Source: Rotaria sordida
Taxonomy: Eukaryota > Rotifera > Eurotatoria > Philodinida > Philodinidae
Direction of reading: 5' to 3'
Assembly: GCA_905250125.1 (NCBI GenBank)
Contig: CAJNOL010000617.1
Span: 54,139-118,138 of the forward strand
DNA length: 64,000 nt
Shown here: positions 1 through 11,294 of the stretch, piece by piece
Layout of the letters: each line of letters begins with the position of its first letter
Numbering within the stretch: position 1 is the stretch's first letter
Translations under genes and position numbers: made by a program
Notes under the pieces: generated by a model
Databases searched by the model: none
The model's input: the letters and a program-made list of their open reading frames with translations, nothing else
What the model was told of the DNA's origin: nothing

Positions 1-79
1 CTCAGCACCATGAAGTTTACTAATTATTTAGAAAATTAATTAGATAAATTAACTTTTGGTCCGAATTTCCTTTCGAACC

Positions 80-124
80 TTCGGCCCGGGCCGAAAAATC
101 ACCGGAATTTCGGCCTGGGCCGAA
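80..124. repeat. GC-rich palindrome pair
   Basis: A perfect 16-bp palindrome (TTCGGCCCGGGCCGAA, 80-95) is followed 29 bp later by a one-base variant (109-124). The GC-rich block sits in very AT-rich DNA, like the subterminal repeats of the hAT-type elements further along. It may be the edge of an element cut off by the window start. Confidence 0.45.
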
Positions 125-545
125 AGTCTGGGACGAAAAATTCGTGGGCCGCAATTCATGTAACCCATAATTTTTATTTATTGAATTGCCGATTAAAATA
201 TCTAGACCTTTCATGATTGGATATCGTCATTTTATCTAGAAAGAATTAATTTGAACAAGTATGTATATAAAACATGTTTTATACAATTTTTTCTTCTATC
301 GAATAGTCCGTGTCGATCTAATGGTTGACGCGGACTATTCAGTAATTGTCAGACGTATATATATCAATTTAGATACATCGATTTTCTTCTATTTATCACG
401 TCGACATCGTTCAATAATATTAGTTAACATGGATCAGCAACTTATCCATATTGAACAAGAAGTAAGTTTTCTCGTAATACTGCAATGTATCATATATTTT
501 TCTTTTTCTTTTAGATTACAGAAATACAACAAGAATTACACGATG

Positions 546-1422
546 CAGAGTTGTAACCGGTCGAAAATTTTTTGACCGGTCCGGTCCGGCCGGTTTAAAT
601 TTCTGACCGGTCCGGTCCGGCCGGTTTAAATTTCTGACCGGTCCGGTCCGGCCGGTTTAAATTTCTGACCGGTCCGGTCCGGCTGGTTTAAATTTCTGAC
701 CGGTCCGGTCCGGCCGGTGATCTGCCGGTCTAAAAAATAATTCCAGACCGGCAAAAAACCGGCAAGTTTATGAAATTTGTTCATATGATAAAGGTGATAT
801 TAGGAATGAACTTTCATTCGAGATGTATTTAGATTTTTACCTAGCAAAAACAACGAATTTTTTAAAAATTTTTTATTAATTGTAAAGGAAAATAATCAAT
901 GTAACAAGAAAATTACAATATCATTCATTAGAAAAGGCCTAATCTTAAGCATTTTGTGCCTTTTTTTCTAAGTATTTTATTATAATTTAAATATATAGGT
1001 AGAAGTTAAATATTAAAAAAAGACGTTTCGCACATTTAAAGAATCATTTTTTAGTCACTTTACCTTTACAAATAAAATAACGCATCTCTCTTGACGATGA
1101 CTCGAACCTAAATTTTATCTTCACAAAAAGTGTATGAGATAAGTTTAACTGAATTAATGCAGTTTCGAATGCACTGTTTAAAAAATAAAGTGCATAACGA
1201 TTAAACAGATAAAATAGATTGAGGAACAGAAGAAAAAATGTATAGTTTTGGAAATAAAACAAGTTCATTATTTTGATAAAGGTATAAAAACTTGTTATCA
1301 ACAAGTTTTATCTGAAAAATCTGCATATTCATAAAATATATTTCAACTGGTAAAAACCGGCCGGTGGAACTGCTTCAACCGGTCCGGTCCGGACCGGCCG
1401 GACCGGACCGGTTACAACTCTG
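546..1422. mobile_element. Non-autonomous hAT-type element, 877 bp, with 8-bp TSD
   Basis: Termini are inverted copies: CAGAGTTGTAACCGGTC at the left end and its complement at the right end. The flanking 8-bp direct repeats ACACGATG (538-545 and 1423-1430) are identical, as expected for hAT transposition. CAG-starting termini with 8-bp duplications are diagnostic of the superfamily. No transposase is encoded; the middle is AT-rich. Both ends carry GC-rich subterminal repeats built on CCGGTCCGG, tandem on the left (575-718) and shorter on the right (about 1355-1410). Identical TSDs imply that the insertion is young. Confidence 0.85.
575..718. repeat. 31-bp tandem repeat, about 4.6 copies
   Basis: The unit is a GC-rich half (ACCGGTCCGGTCCGGCCGG) plus an AT-rich half (TTTAAATTTCTG), repeated with one C-to-T difference. 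It lies just inside the left end of the hAT-type element. Subterminal repeats of this kind commonly serve as transposase binding arrays. Confidence 0.9.
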
Positions 1423-1659
1423 ACACGATGTACAAAATAATATTAATTTATATCCACGTGGTACAGCACCAAAAAATTTATTAGATCTCAAACGATATTA
1501 TGAACAGTTGTTGGTATTAGCTGCTGATGTAAAGAGTAAGCATTTTACATTCATTGAAGACGTCATGATATTTATTTTATTTATCTTTTTGTAGATCAAA
1601 TTTTAATATTAATGGAGCCAAATAAAGAAAACTCAAACAATTATCAACCACCACAATAA

Positions 1660-2780
1660 CAACATACAAATGGTAATTAAAATTTTTTCTTTTTTTGGTG
1701 ACATTTCAAATCGTCATTTTTTTTTCTTCTTGTTCTTTCTTTCTTTTTGATATTATTGTAAATGTTCTTATGTGTGTGTGTACGTGTTATTCCTAGTTAA
1801 ATTGATTGATGTCTTTCTATTTGCTGCTATGAATTTATCTATGTGTAATCTATCTAGTCCAAATGGACGGATTTCATTTTTTTTTTTCTTTCTATGTATT
1901 TATTCATGTGTAATCTCTAGTGCAAATGGACTAATATCTGTTCTCTTTGTTGCTATGGATTTATCCAATGTCTATTTCATTAAAATTAACTAATGTCTTT
2001 TTTTTCTCTCTATATGTTTGTCTATGAAATTCCTGGTCTAAGTTCATTAATGTCTTTTTTATCTTTACAACAAATAAGAATCATATATATATATATATTT
2101 ACAAAGTCACATTTGATGAAGGAAAACAAATAGAAAGAGAAAAAAAAAGAATGGACATATACATGGAGAATGATGAGAAAAGAAAGCTATGTAACTAGAA
2201 GTAGTCACATTACCTTATATTTTCTTTATCTTTGAATAGCTTTATCTAGGGATAGTAAGCACTGATTAAAATCAGCCGAAAATCAAAATTAAATCAAATA
2301 AATTACTCCAACTATTTTTAATTTGATAAATATGATGCATAGTAGGTATTTCAATGAAAATTTGTGTTTTTTCTATAAGATTGTTTTATTAATTTACTTG
2401 ATGTAAAACTTGTACAACTCGATATGCAGCTAATTGTTTAAGATATTCTTTTTTTAGCTGCAGCTGCTTTACGTATATATTGCTAATTTAAAACAAAACA
2501 AAAGTATACTAATAAATAATGTAATGTATAATATAATGTACTTCTTGAACTTCTGGTTCAATATTTTTCCACATATGAGCATCAAGTTTTGAAATTTTCC
2601 TAAATTTTTTTTCTATTGATCAGTTTTAATTTTGAAATAATTATTCATCTTACCCAAATGATGAATCAGCCTTTTTTTTTAATATCATTCTGTGTATCAC
2701 GAAAGAAAAGTGCATACGAAGAAACCAATCTAATTATATAATGTTTATATTTATTTATTAAAAAATGATTAAACTTTTAT
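1660..2780. other. Non-coding interval
   Basis: No credible gene. The interval holds pyrimidine-rich DNA with an imperfectly repeated phrase of about 75 bp (CTATGxATTTATCxATGTxTAAT...AAATGGAC, roughly 1815-2060), and a short (AT)n run near 2085. Confidence 0.5.
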
Positions 2781-3133
2781 TTACTTTTGAGGTTCACTAG
2801 AATCTTTACGTTTCTTTTTTGGATGCTTTTTTTTCTTAACTATTTTAGCAGCGACAGTAACATTCTATAAAATAAAATTGTATGATGTAATTAGCTGAAT
2901 AAAAAAAAAAAGTTTTTTTTCAACAAGACATAATACTCCTCTGTTGAGTGATGATGGTGATATTGATGTTTCATCTACATCACTTGTTGATGATTGTTGA
3001 GGTTAAACTGAAGGATTTTCATGTTGATATTGTAAATGATGATGCATTGGACATTGATGAAGGTGAATCGATTGTGTATACAACTTTAAATATTAATACA
3101 AAAGAAAATTTCATATTAGATTATCGAGATTAA
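2781..3133 (-). pseudogene. 3' end of an unrecognised gene with an internal stop
   Basis: On the minus strand a terminal exon (2781-2864) encodes 27 residues ending in a strongly basic Lys/Arg stretch (KKKKHPKKKRK), resembling a nuclear localisation signal. A 72-bp GT-AG intron (2865-2936) joins it in phase 0 to an upstream exon reading Ser/Thr/Gln/His-rich sequence. That exon contains a TAA at 3003-3005, in frame with the splice. Composition suggests a transcription-factor-like tail, but nothing identifies a family. Upstream continuity is lost at the inserted F-box fragment beginning near 3197. The plus strand also has a 61-codon frame here, so the coding strand is not certain. Confidence 0.3.
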
Positions 3134-3196
3134 AAATTAGAAATAGTTACCATCGTTTGAATGAATGAATTTATATTTAACAAAAAGACAAAAATA

Positions 3197-3847
3197 GCGA
3201 CTCGATGATTATGTCAAGTAACGTAATATGAGGATATTCAATAATTGAATATGATGCATCATTATCGAATTCCAATTTATGAAGATTTGATAGCCAAGTA
3301 AATCTAAAGTACATTATACACAAAGATTTCAACAATGGAAAACATCAAGCAATCTGAACGAAAAATTCGTGCTTCAATGGCATTAACTCTCTCACATATA
3401 AAAAAGTAACATTCTTATATATAACATTTAGAAAGTTATTGTCAATCGGTTCGAGACGATCAAATAAGAATGGAAATGAGAAGACATAACGATTAGTATA
3501 ATTAGTAGTTAAATAATGTACAAAACAACCCACTTGTTCATATCCTAGATTAGTAAAAGTTTGTTGAATATCATTGTTTGACAAACAAGGAATTAAATGA
3601 TCATGTTGAATCTCTGTATTGATATAAAAGATGAATTTATTAAGTTGTACCATATAAATAAGAATATCATTATGGAGTTGAGTATTATCGACAAATTTAG
3701 TTCGATTTTTTATACAAAGATATAAAGTTAATTCTTCGAGATTACGCATGCGACGAACGAGTGATACAATTTGAGTGTCGTATCCGTAAGAAAATCGTAA
3801 ATTGTCAACGAGAAACATTTCAAAAAGCTTCGGCGACTCGATTGATT
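3197..3847 (-). pseudogene. Truncated F-box/LRR gene copy flanked by direct repeats
   Basis: About 610 bp (3211-3823) is a close copy of the third exon of the intact F-box-like gene at 17241-19718, starting just inside that exon. The reading frame is cut by a CGA-to-TGA change (the intact copy reads IARCF where this copy stops after FVQIA, near 3345). A one-base deletion near 3792 shifts the N-terminal codons. Homologous sequence continues for about 130 bp beyond the stop. The segment is bracketed by nearly identical direct repeats, GCGACTCGATGATT (3197-3210) and GCGACTCGATTGATT (3833-3847), which look like a target-site duplication. It lacks the F-box exon and cannot encode a functional protein. 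Confidence 0.75.
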
Positions 3848-4492
3848 AGTTTGCATCAAATACTAAAACTACGAAAAGAAAAACATAAAATCTTAAAATC
3901 TTAAAATATTGAAATTAGAGGTTTATAAAAGTTCTCTTATTCGTCAAAGATAATCACGATTGTCTCTACTCTGTAGAATACATGTTGTTTATAAAATGAC
4001 AGATACAAAAAAAATATTTAGGACAAGATCATTCTTTTCTTTAGCGAAATAGAAGTATTCAATAAATTTTAGAAATTCTCGCTATTGTTTTTTCTTTTCG
4101 AATTTTTAAAAATCTACAATCGGACATATATAAAACAAACACGATTTTATTGACTTTTACTGCTAGTCAAAAATGAGTATTCTATCGATTCGCTTGATAT
4201 AATTATTAAAAGAAATACAATATTGTTTTTTTTTCATTGTGTAATACTATTCATTCAATAGTAGACTTGAAAAACAGAAAGAAAAAAAAATCAACAATTA
4301 CAACATGAATCTAATAAAACTTCGTCCATGTGAATAATACAATTAATCAAACTTCTCAGATTTCAATGTAATTCATCAATAAATAGTGCAAGTCAATCAC
4401 AATATTTCAAACAAACAGTCAATCTTCTATGTATATTTCATTTTATTTTTTTTACATGTTCTTTCAGTACGTTTGAGACATATATTCATTTA
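3848..4492. other. Non-coding interval upstream of the LamG gene
   Basis: AT-rich sequence without recognisable coding potential, between the F-box pseudogene and the LamG gene start. It presumably contains the LamG promoter. I see no distinct motif. Confidence 0.5.
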
Positions 4493-6743
4493 ATGAATAA
4501 AGTAACAAGTGTTGGAAAACACAATGTGGCTCGTATCGAACACGTAACAAGATTAAATGTTATTAAAACAAAGGTAATAATCTCAATCTCTAGTATAATT
4601 TTCATGAATTTGTTAAATAGGTAAGACCATCTGATAATAATGAACAATACCACACCACAACGAATACAAATACAACCGTTCCTGATAGTCTTCGATCGAT
4701 TTCACCAGAATGTATCTCTATACAACAATTGCCTTTAAGAAATAGTGGATATATTACTGACAAATTAAAAAGTGACAAATTATCATCGTTAGATAGTACT
4801 AAATCCTCCATTATCCTTGATTGATAACAAAAGTAATTTGACAACACAGACAACAAATCTTGGACATCGTTTTATCAATTGGTTTAAGTAAGTTAGTAAA
4901 TGTTTGTTTATAGTATTCTAATCTTGACAAAGAATTGAGCAAAAATAAATGTTTAAAATATAATTACATCATCTTGTCTTTTTTTTTTGACAATTCAATA
5001 TTCTAATATAAAGTCGATAGTTTCCACTCATAATACAAGGAATTTTCTTGGCTTCTCTTTATTTAGTCTTTTGACATTCAAACAAAAGATACTCTTCGGA
5101 TTAATTGTTGCAGCTATTATAATCTCGATTCTTGCAGTTGCTATTATTCCACCTATCTATGTATTCGTCATTCGTCGAACTCATTCTGAATGTAAATGAA
5201 TTATTAAAATCATTCAAGATTCTTTTTTTAATCTAAATTTAACTTCAGCTTCATTTACTAATACAACTGTTTCGAGTTGTTCATCTTCAACATGTATTGG
5301 CAAAGAAACTTCATATCGTTCATCGATAGTTACTGCTCTCTATCCTTTTGATGGAAACACGAATGATCAAAGTGGTTATTATACAGGAACGGCATTTGGT
5401 ACGTCTGCACCCTCTTATACAGTAGGAGCTTATATAAGTCAGACAATAGCTTTAAATCCGAATTTACAACAATATGTTCTAATTCCAAATATAAATTTGT
5501 CTAAACAAAGTTTTACGTTACAAGCATGGCTCCGTCAAATATCTATCAATGCGTCAACTGATTTTGGTATATTTAGTCAATGTGATTCAAATTCGATTTG
5601 TATGTCATTAAATTTACGAAATGCACGTTTTGTACTCTCTTTTGATTCTATGAATTCTAATAATATTACATTGACTGGTTCAACTTTAGTTAGTTCGAAT
5701 GAATGGGTTCATGTAACAGTTGTTTATGATGCAACTCTATTTCAACAACAAATCTATGTTGATGGTCAAATCGATGCTTTATCAAATGGTATTGTTAATT
5801 CTTATCAAGGAGTTTCATTAAGTTCAACAATAATTGGAAGAAGTTCATCGTTGGCTGATGGAACTGGATATTTTCAATGGTAAGAAATATCAATTATTTT
5901 CTTCAATGATATATTTTTTATTAATGTAAAACGATTTTCAATAATCACAGAATTAAAAAATATTAAATCTGTTTCTTTTTTTTTCTCTTCTGTAGACGGA
6001 TAGATCATTTTACAATAACAGCTGGCGTTGCTCGAAGTGCTTGTCAAATTTCTAATGATGCATCATTAATAGTATATTATCCATTTGATACAATTGGAAC
6101 ATATAATAATTATAGTGTTAATCTTTGTAATGGTTATGCATCTGGTACGACAATAATATCATCAGGTCGTGTTAATCAAGCTATTTCTTTTACATCAAGT
6201 ACAAGCTATTTTGAATCACAATGTTTTCCAAGAATGCGTGGCAACGAGCAATCATTTTCATTTTCACTTTGGGTTAATCCAAACTCTACTACAAGTGGCG
6301 GTACATTAGTACATTTATCTTCGAATTCAAATGGTAATGGAACTTGTTTTGATCTTCTTGTTTTTACAAGCACTGGAAATTTAATATGTCAATGGATGAC
6401 AACAACTCTAAGTGTTAGTAGTGCTCAAGGTCCTATCATACCAGCAAACACATGGACTCATATAGCTGTTGTATACGGTTCTACAAATGGTGTACGTCTT
6501 TTTATCAATGGACAATTTAGTACTGCATCATCAAACATTGGATCCCTTTCTTTATATAACACTAATGTTCCAATGTATATCACATTAGGTAATCTGAGTC
6601 CATCGGGATCATCAACACCGGTTAATTGTCTAAGTGGTTCTATATCTATTTCATCAGGATCTTTTTTAGGTTCTATTGATGAATTTCGAATTTACGATCG
6701 ACAATTAAGTAATCAAGAAATATGTGTACTTGCTAATTCATAA
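4493..6743 (+). pseudogene. Type II membrane protein with two LamG/ConA-like domains; damaged
   Basis: Five exons: 4493-4573, 4621-4887, 5067-5191, 5249-5879 and 5996-6743. The cytoplasmic N-terminus is followed by one membrane segment (GLIVAAIIISILAVAII, about 5098-5160), a short Ser/Thr/Cys stalk, and two concanavalin A-like/laminin-G-type domains. Each domain carries the motif set F(D)G, SFTLQAW or SFSFSLW, W(V/T)HV(T/I)VVY, YVDGQ or FINGQ, and a final IDEFRIYDR. Membrane LamG genes of this layout are common in bdelloids as far as I recall. Two lesions are visible. The frame shifts by one base in 4793-4812 (SSII then LIDNKS). The exon 4/5 junction creates TGA (5878-5879 plus 5996), where a Gly codon is expected (FQG-IDHF). 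With one base removed, total exon length is 617 codons. It is a pseudogene, or a real gene carrying sequence errors. Confidence 0.75.
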
Positions 6744-7802
6744 ATTTGAAATGAGAAATTCTATAGATTGTTTGTTTAATAATGTAATTTTTTATCTTTA
6801 ATTTTAATTTTAATTTGAAATATAATAAAGAAAATTGACTTTTAAGAATTTTTCTATATTTGAATAAAAAAATCTTTATGTAAAAAAAAGATCGCTTTAA
6901 TGCACTACTATCTTTCAATAGATTGTTCGCAATGAACTCATTTCTCTATTGTCTGACGAGGAAAGTCCTCTAACTAATAAATTGCTTGTCAATGGAAACT
7001 ATATGCATTATATAGATGCAAATGAGCTGTAAATACTTTGAAAGAATTTATATCCTTAGCTTATTACTGCGGAGATATGCACCTTTATGGCTTTTGAACG
7101 TCAATAACGTGATCTTCCTTAGAAATATCAGAAAAACTGGTTTTCGAATTTCTACTTGAAACTTTATATAGAAATAAGTCTTAACGAGAATAGTTTCTTA
7201 TTTTTAACCAAAATTTTGAAATAATGATCATATTGATTGATTTACACTATCTAAGTTTTAATAATATAAACTATATCAAATAATTCAAATGAAAGTCAAT
7301 CAGAAAATTTATATGTTGAAAATTTCGATAGATATTCATCAGTGCTATCTCTATTCTTTTTGCAAAACATTCTTGCTTGTTTATACGCAATACAGTACGC
7401 ATCTTAAACTTAAATCAATAAAAGAAAAATAATAACAACATTCATTATTTCTCTCTTATTATTTTTACAGTATGATAATGAGATGAATTTTTTTTTCAAA
7501 AGAAATTGAAAACAATATGAAAGAATACGGACAAAAATCTATTTGAAAAGCTTCACTAGTCGAGAAACTTGCACGTTCTTTTTTTGAAAGAAATTCATAA
7601 TAATGATAGAGATTGCCATCGCCGTCACTATTTTTTTTCAATATAATGCACATCTCTGAAAAAATATGTATTCGCATATGTTTTCTTTTATTATCTTATT
7701 TTTAATCTATTTATATTTAATTACAATAAGTTCGAAAGAATATCATGATAAAATAAATAAATACAAAAATATCTGAATAAAATTCTATAAAGAAATCTAG
7801 GG
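6744..7802. other. Non-coding interval
   Basis: AT-rich, with many poly-A and poly-T tracts. No gene, and no repeat that I can define. It includes the 3' flank of the LamG gene, with an AATAAAG polyadenylation-like signal near 6824. Confidence 0.45.
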
Positions 7803-8048
7803 TTAGAAAAAATCGTCTGTATCATTTTCAAAATCAAGTGTCATATAACGATTTGTATTTAATTTTCTTTTAATACCTTTGGATAATAATTGATTATCAT
7901 TGTTAATAATTATTTGATTAGTTCGATCAGAAAGTATATTTGGTGATGAAATCATGGACGGTTTAAATGTTGAAGAAATACGCTTAGAATTTGTTAGAGA
8001 TGATGGTGAAGGTGAACGAGATCGTTTATCATCATTGTTATCATTTGT
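7803..8048 (-). CDS. Orphan 3' exon of an unrecognised gene
   Basis: A clear coding exon of 81 residues ends at TAA (7803-7805) and begins after a strong acceptor (TTTCTAG, 8049-8055 on the minus strand). It is Ser/Asn-rich, with an RSRSPSPSS stretch, a basic GIKRKLNTNR patch and an acidic C-terminus (DFENDTDDFF). This composition suggests a nuclear, partly disordered protein. Phase-0 reading gives no stop. I could not find convincing upstream exons in the next 2 kb on the minus strand, so the rest of the gene may be lost, distant or displaced by insertions. No function can be assigned. Confidence 0.5.
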   Translation of the reverse strand, partial: TNDNNDDKRSRSPSPSSLTNSKRISSTFKPSMISSPNILSDRTNQIIINNDNQLLSKGIKRKLNTNRYMTLDFENDTDDFF

Positions 8049-10382
8049 CTAGAAAAAGAATATAGTTAATAATGATGAGTAAGTCATAATGATTGGGTAA
8101 CTTTTGCATGTCATCTTTTCATTTTATTATAAAACAAAATATAATATTACAAGATGTACTGAAAAAATCTCTATAATTTATAAAGAAAACTTTATTTTAT
8201 ATATGTACTTTTTGTTCTATGAAAACAACAAAATTCTATTATACAAATTTTCGATGCTTTGAACAAGAACATTTTTTGATGAATAACTAATTCACTTTTT
8301 ATCTCATCAACTGAAGAAAATTCTATTCATTAACGATAAAAATACTTTTCACTAGAATGTGTTTACACTGCTAGTCGATAGAAGACATAAATGAATAAGC
8401 TAAGTATTCAAAAAATGATTAGACACTTCTAAAAATGGTCTCACTGAAGATAAACAGTTGTCGGTCGATGATTTCATCTATCAATAATACAAAAAGAATC
8501 GTTGACATGATGCGCAAAGTATTTCATAGATAAGCACAGATGACCAACAAATAATTCTGATCTCAAAGTTTTGAATTATTATATATGGAACACCATTGAC
8601 AATAGTACACAATAGAATAAAGTTGAAAATTATGATTCTTTAATCGTTGAAATAACAAAATTAATTCATTGCGTACTAAAGAATGGTCTGGTGTGTAGTG
8701 TCAAAAATTGGTCGAACAGAATTTCATCCTTTTTTTTGAAATAAAAGATGTATATACATAAAATATACTTTTCTTTGTAAATTGTAGAACTTTTGTCAGT
8801 GCATCTTGTGATATATTTTAGTTTTGTAATAAAATATATTAGATTATGAAAAGATGACATCCAAAAAGCTGCGATTCATTATGGTCCACCTGCTATTTAG
8901 AACTATGATTAAAAGAGTTGCTGTTACAGAGAATTAATTAAGTTTTCTGCTAATAAAATTTTTGTTCGAATTGAAACAGAAGCCCGAAACAACTAATCCA
9001 GTTTTGCATCTAATGTTGTAGATCTCCATTTCATGGATTCAAACGTCAGTTACACAGACTAAACTACATATTTACTTTCAAGTGCAATTGGTAATCGAAC
9101 ATCTGTGTATGCTAAGAATATTTAGTAGTATCAAATGATCGATCATCGTTGGATACTCAACACTAATCATTTATTATGTCGGGATTCGAACCATATGGTC
9201 CGTATCTATTTAGAATACACCAGTCGTGACAATATAACATCGGATGCAAGTTTCATATGATCATAAGAGGTATCATTCTCAATGAAAAAGTGTTGGCCTT
9301 GATTGCGGGACTGGGATCATCTTGAACATATCTATACTCAGTACGCCAAGGGCTCGAAACGAGTCGGGCGACTTGAACTTTATTTCTTTTTTTAAGAAAG
9401 ATTTCTCACATAAGAAAACAGAAAAACATCTGATTTTTCAATTCCGGAGATAGATTTCATTTGATATTGATCTTTCTAAATCGATTTTTGATAAAGTTTC
9501 AACTGATAAAACTATTATATTAATTGATAAAAAAAGACGAAATCTGACTCTTTGAAATTGATCAGGAGGTATTTTACTGATCAAAGTTTATGTTAATAAA
9601 TCATAGTCTTCAAGAAATTAGAGTCTTTGTCTGTCTGTCTGTTCAATAACTAATTCGACTTATATCTCTTATGCTGCTTTTTCAAGCATTAAAATTGTCC
9701 GACCTGATTCAACTTGTGATCCTATGATAACGAATTTTTTATAATCTTCTCATAAATGACTGCAGTGAGTCTATCAAAAAGTGGCCCAATTTCGAACCTG
9801 GCTTATGTCTAGTCAAGATTAACGAACAAACTTCACTAATTGATAAATCGATTTGAAGATGAATCTTATCTCATTAAATAGATCCTATTGAAACAAATGA
9901 AAGCTTACAAGGATTCATATTCATAACATAAGAGTCTTTAGTATTTCTTATACTCAAATATCAATATGTAGTGTTGTATTTAGTAGTCGTTCTTCGATTG
10001 TTTTAAGTTTCTCAAAAAAACAGAAATCTAACGAGAGATAAGAATTATTCACAAAAAACACATGATAACTTGAGAAAGGAAAGAACACAACTTTATCAAA
10101 TAGATGACTACATGCAAGTTTCATGTTGATGTTCGTCAAATATTTATTTATTGTAAACGTGGAAGACGTGAGTCAAAGGAAAAGAAAATGTGTTATCCTC
10201 TAATCAAATAGAGAAAACATAAGAGTATTGTTGTAGGTAGTCAACATGACAAAACAAATAGTGAAGTTTTCACTCTTTTTCATGTACAGTTAGCTTCTGG
10301 AAAAACTACCCTAGTCTCGTTCTTTTTTTTGGTATTTCAGTAAAAAGTAATAGGTTCATTATTGTTGACACATGAATTGTTT
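8049..10382. other. Non-coding interval with decayed repeats
   Basis: No gene is supported. The stretch 8870-9860 is less AT-rich and has the texture of old repeat sequence. Two tRNA B-box-like strings occur on the minus strand (near 9178-9192 and 9786-9800), but no tRNA can be folded around them; a decayed SINE is possible. Confidence 0.4.
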
Positions 10383-10445
10383 GGGTGTGAGTGTGACGAG
10401 AAAGCCTAAATCGACATCTATACATTTACTGCCACACCAACACTC
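10383..10445. repeat. Telomere-like hairpin 1
   Basis: A left arm GGGTGTGAGTGTG faces a right arm CACACCAACACTC across a spacer of about 35 bp. It is one of at least twelve such G-rich/C-rich foldbacks in the window. Confidence 0.6.
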
Positions 10446-10551
10446 TTGTACAAAAGAAAATCTTCTATTATTTATGCCTAACTTATGATTATTGAGATAC
10501 AATTCTATTTTATATGATTTCATCTCTTGTCACACCTTCATAATTTTTTAC

Positions 10552-11294
10552 TTAAGCCCCCCCCCCCCCCCCCCACTCAAAAAAAGTCAATTTTCGTCAA
10601 AATTATCGAAATTGAGATAAATGCATCGGAAGATAGCCCGTCTTCTGCTCTTTCAGAAACCACATTGGTTTTTCTTCGGCACCTCGTTTTTGGTCAAAGT
10701 TTTCGATGATTTTTGTTAAGCTCTTCTTGAAAAATATGCTTATTTAAAAAAAAACGAAAAATGTTTTTCGTTTTTTCTCAGTATAGGCTTTCTGAACCGC
10801 GCAATCCATTTTTCTCTGTCCAGGCTCATTCAATATATTTTAATTTTTTTTTGTTTGAAAGAGCACGTCAAGATGCAGTGCAGTACAGAGTCCTTTTTTA
10901 ATTAAGCTTTATTTTTTATTATATATACAGACATTTATGTAATTAGACACCCATTTTTGGCGCGTTTTTTGAGTCACTGAACTTGTGATTCCCTTTTTTC
11001 GCTAAAAAAGTAAGAATTTAAAAAAAAGGACTCTATACTGCACTGCATCCTGAGATGCTCTTTCAAACAAAAAAAAATTAAATATATTGAAAGAGCCTGG
11101 ACAAAGAAAAATGGATTGCCAAATGAGCTATTTTTGGCCCTTGTTTGGTTCATATCTCTGTCAAACATCAGGGTATCGAGCTGAAAATTTTATCACAGCC
11201 TCCTCACTTCAGCCCCAACATATGCTCCAAGTTTCAGCCCATTTAAACTTTCCTGGGCTGAGATCGATTTTTGGGTGGGGGGGGGGGGCCTTAA
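10552..11294. mobile_element. TTAA-flanked foldback MITE, copy 1
   Basis: A 735-bp repeat lies between TTAA at 10552-10555 and TTAA at 11291-11294. Its ends are inverted: TTAAG followed by a C run and CTCAAAAA at the left, and TTTTTGGGTG with a G run and CCTTAA at the right. An internal inverted repeat (about 10797-10883 against 11030-11123) would form a long hairpin around a 150-bp loop. A related copy lies at 59252-59898. TTAA targets and C-run termini are reminiscent of piggyBac-type MITEs, but no transposase is present. Confidence 0.75.

Larger units (their letters stand above)
429..1659 (+). pseudogene. Small coiled-coil protein gene interrupted by a hAT-type element
   Basis: Three exons can be read: 429-461, 515-545 continued at 1431-1535, and 1595-1659. 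Introns are 53 and 59 bp with GT-AG ends. If the 877-bp insertion (546-1422) and one copy of its 8-bp target duplication are removed, the frame runs uninterrupted to a TAA at 1657-1659 and encodes 77 residues. The N-terminal half is rich in Q, E, I and L with heptad-like spacing, suggesting a short coiled coil. The C-terminus is N/Q/P-rich. I do not recognise the family. With the insertion in place, translation meets TAA six codons into the element, so this allele should be null unless the element is spliced out. Splice sites and codon choice look like those of neighbouring genes, so a recent disruption is likely. Confidence 0.6.

Noticed and set aside
9170..9200. tRNA B-box-like string on the minus strand (GGTTCGAATCCC)
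   Set aside because: No A box at the right distance and no acceptor or anticodon stems could be paired; at best a decayed SINE.
9784..9802. Second B-box-like string on the minus strand
   Set aside because: Isolated motif without any tRNA fold around it.
10527..10709. Frame with a polyproline run
   Set aside because: The proline stretch is the C homopolymer at the end of the foldback MITE.
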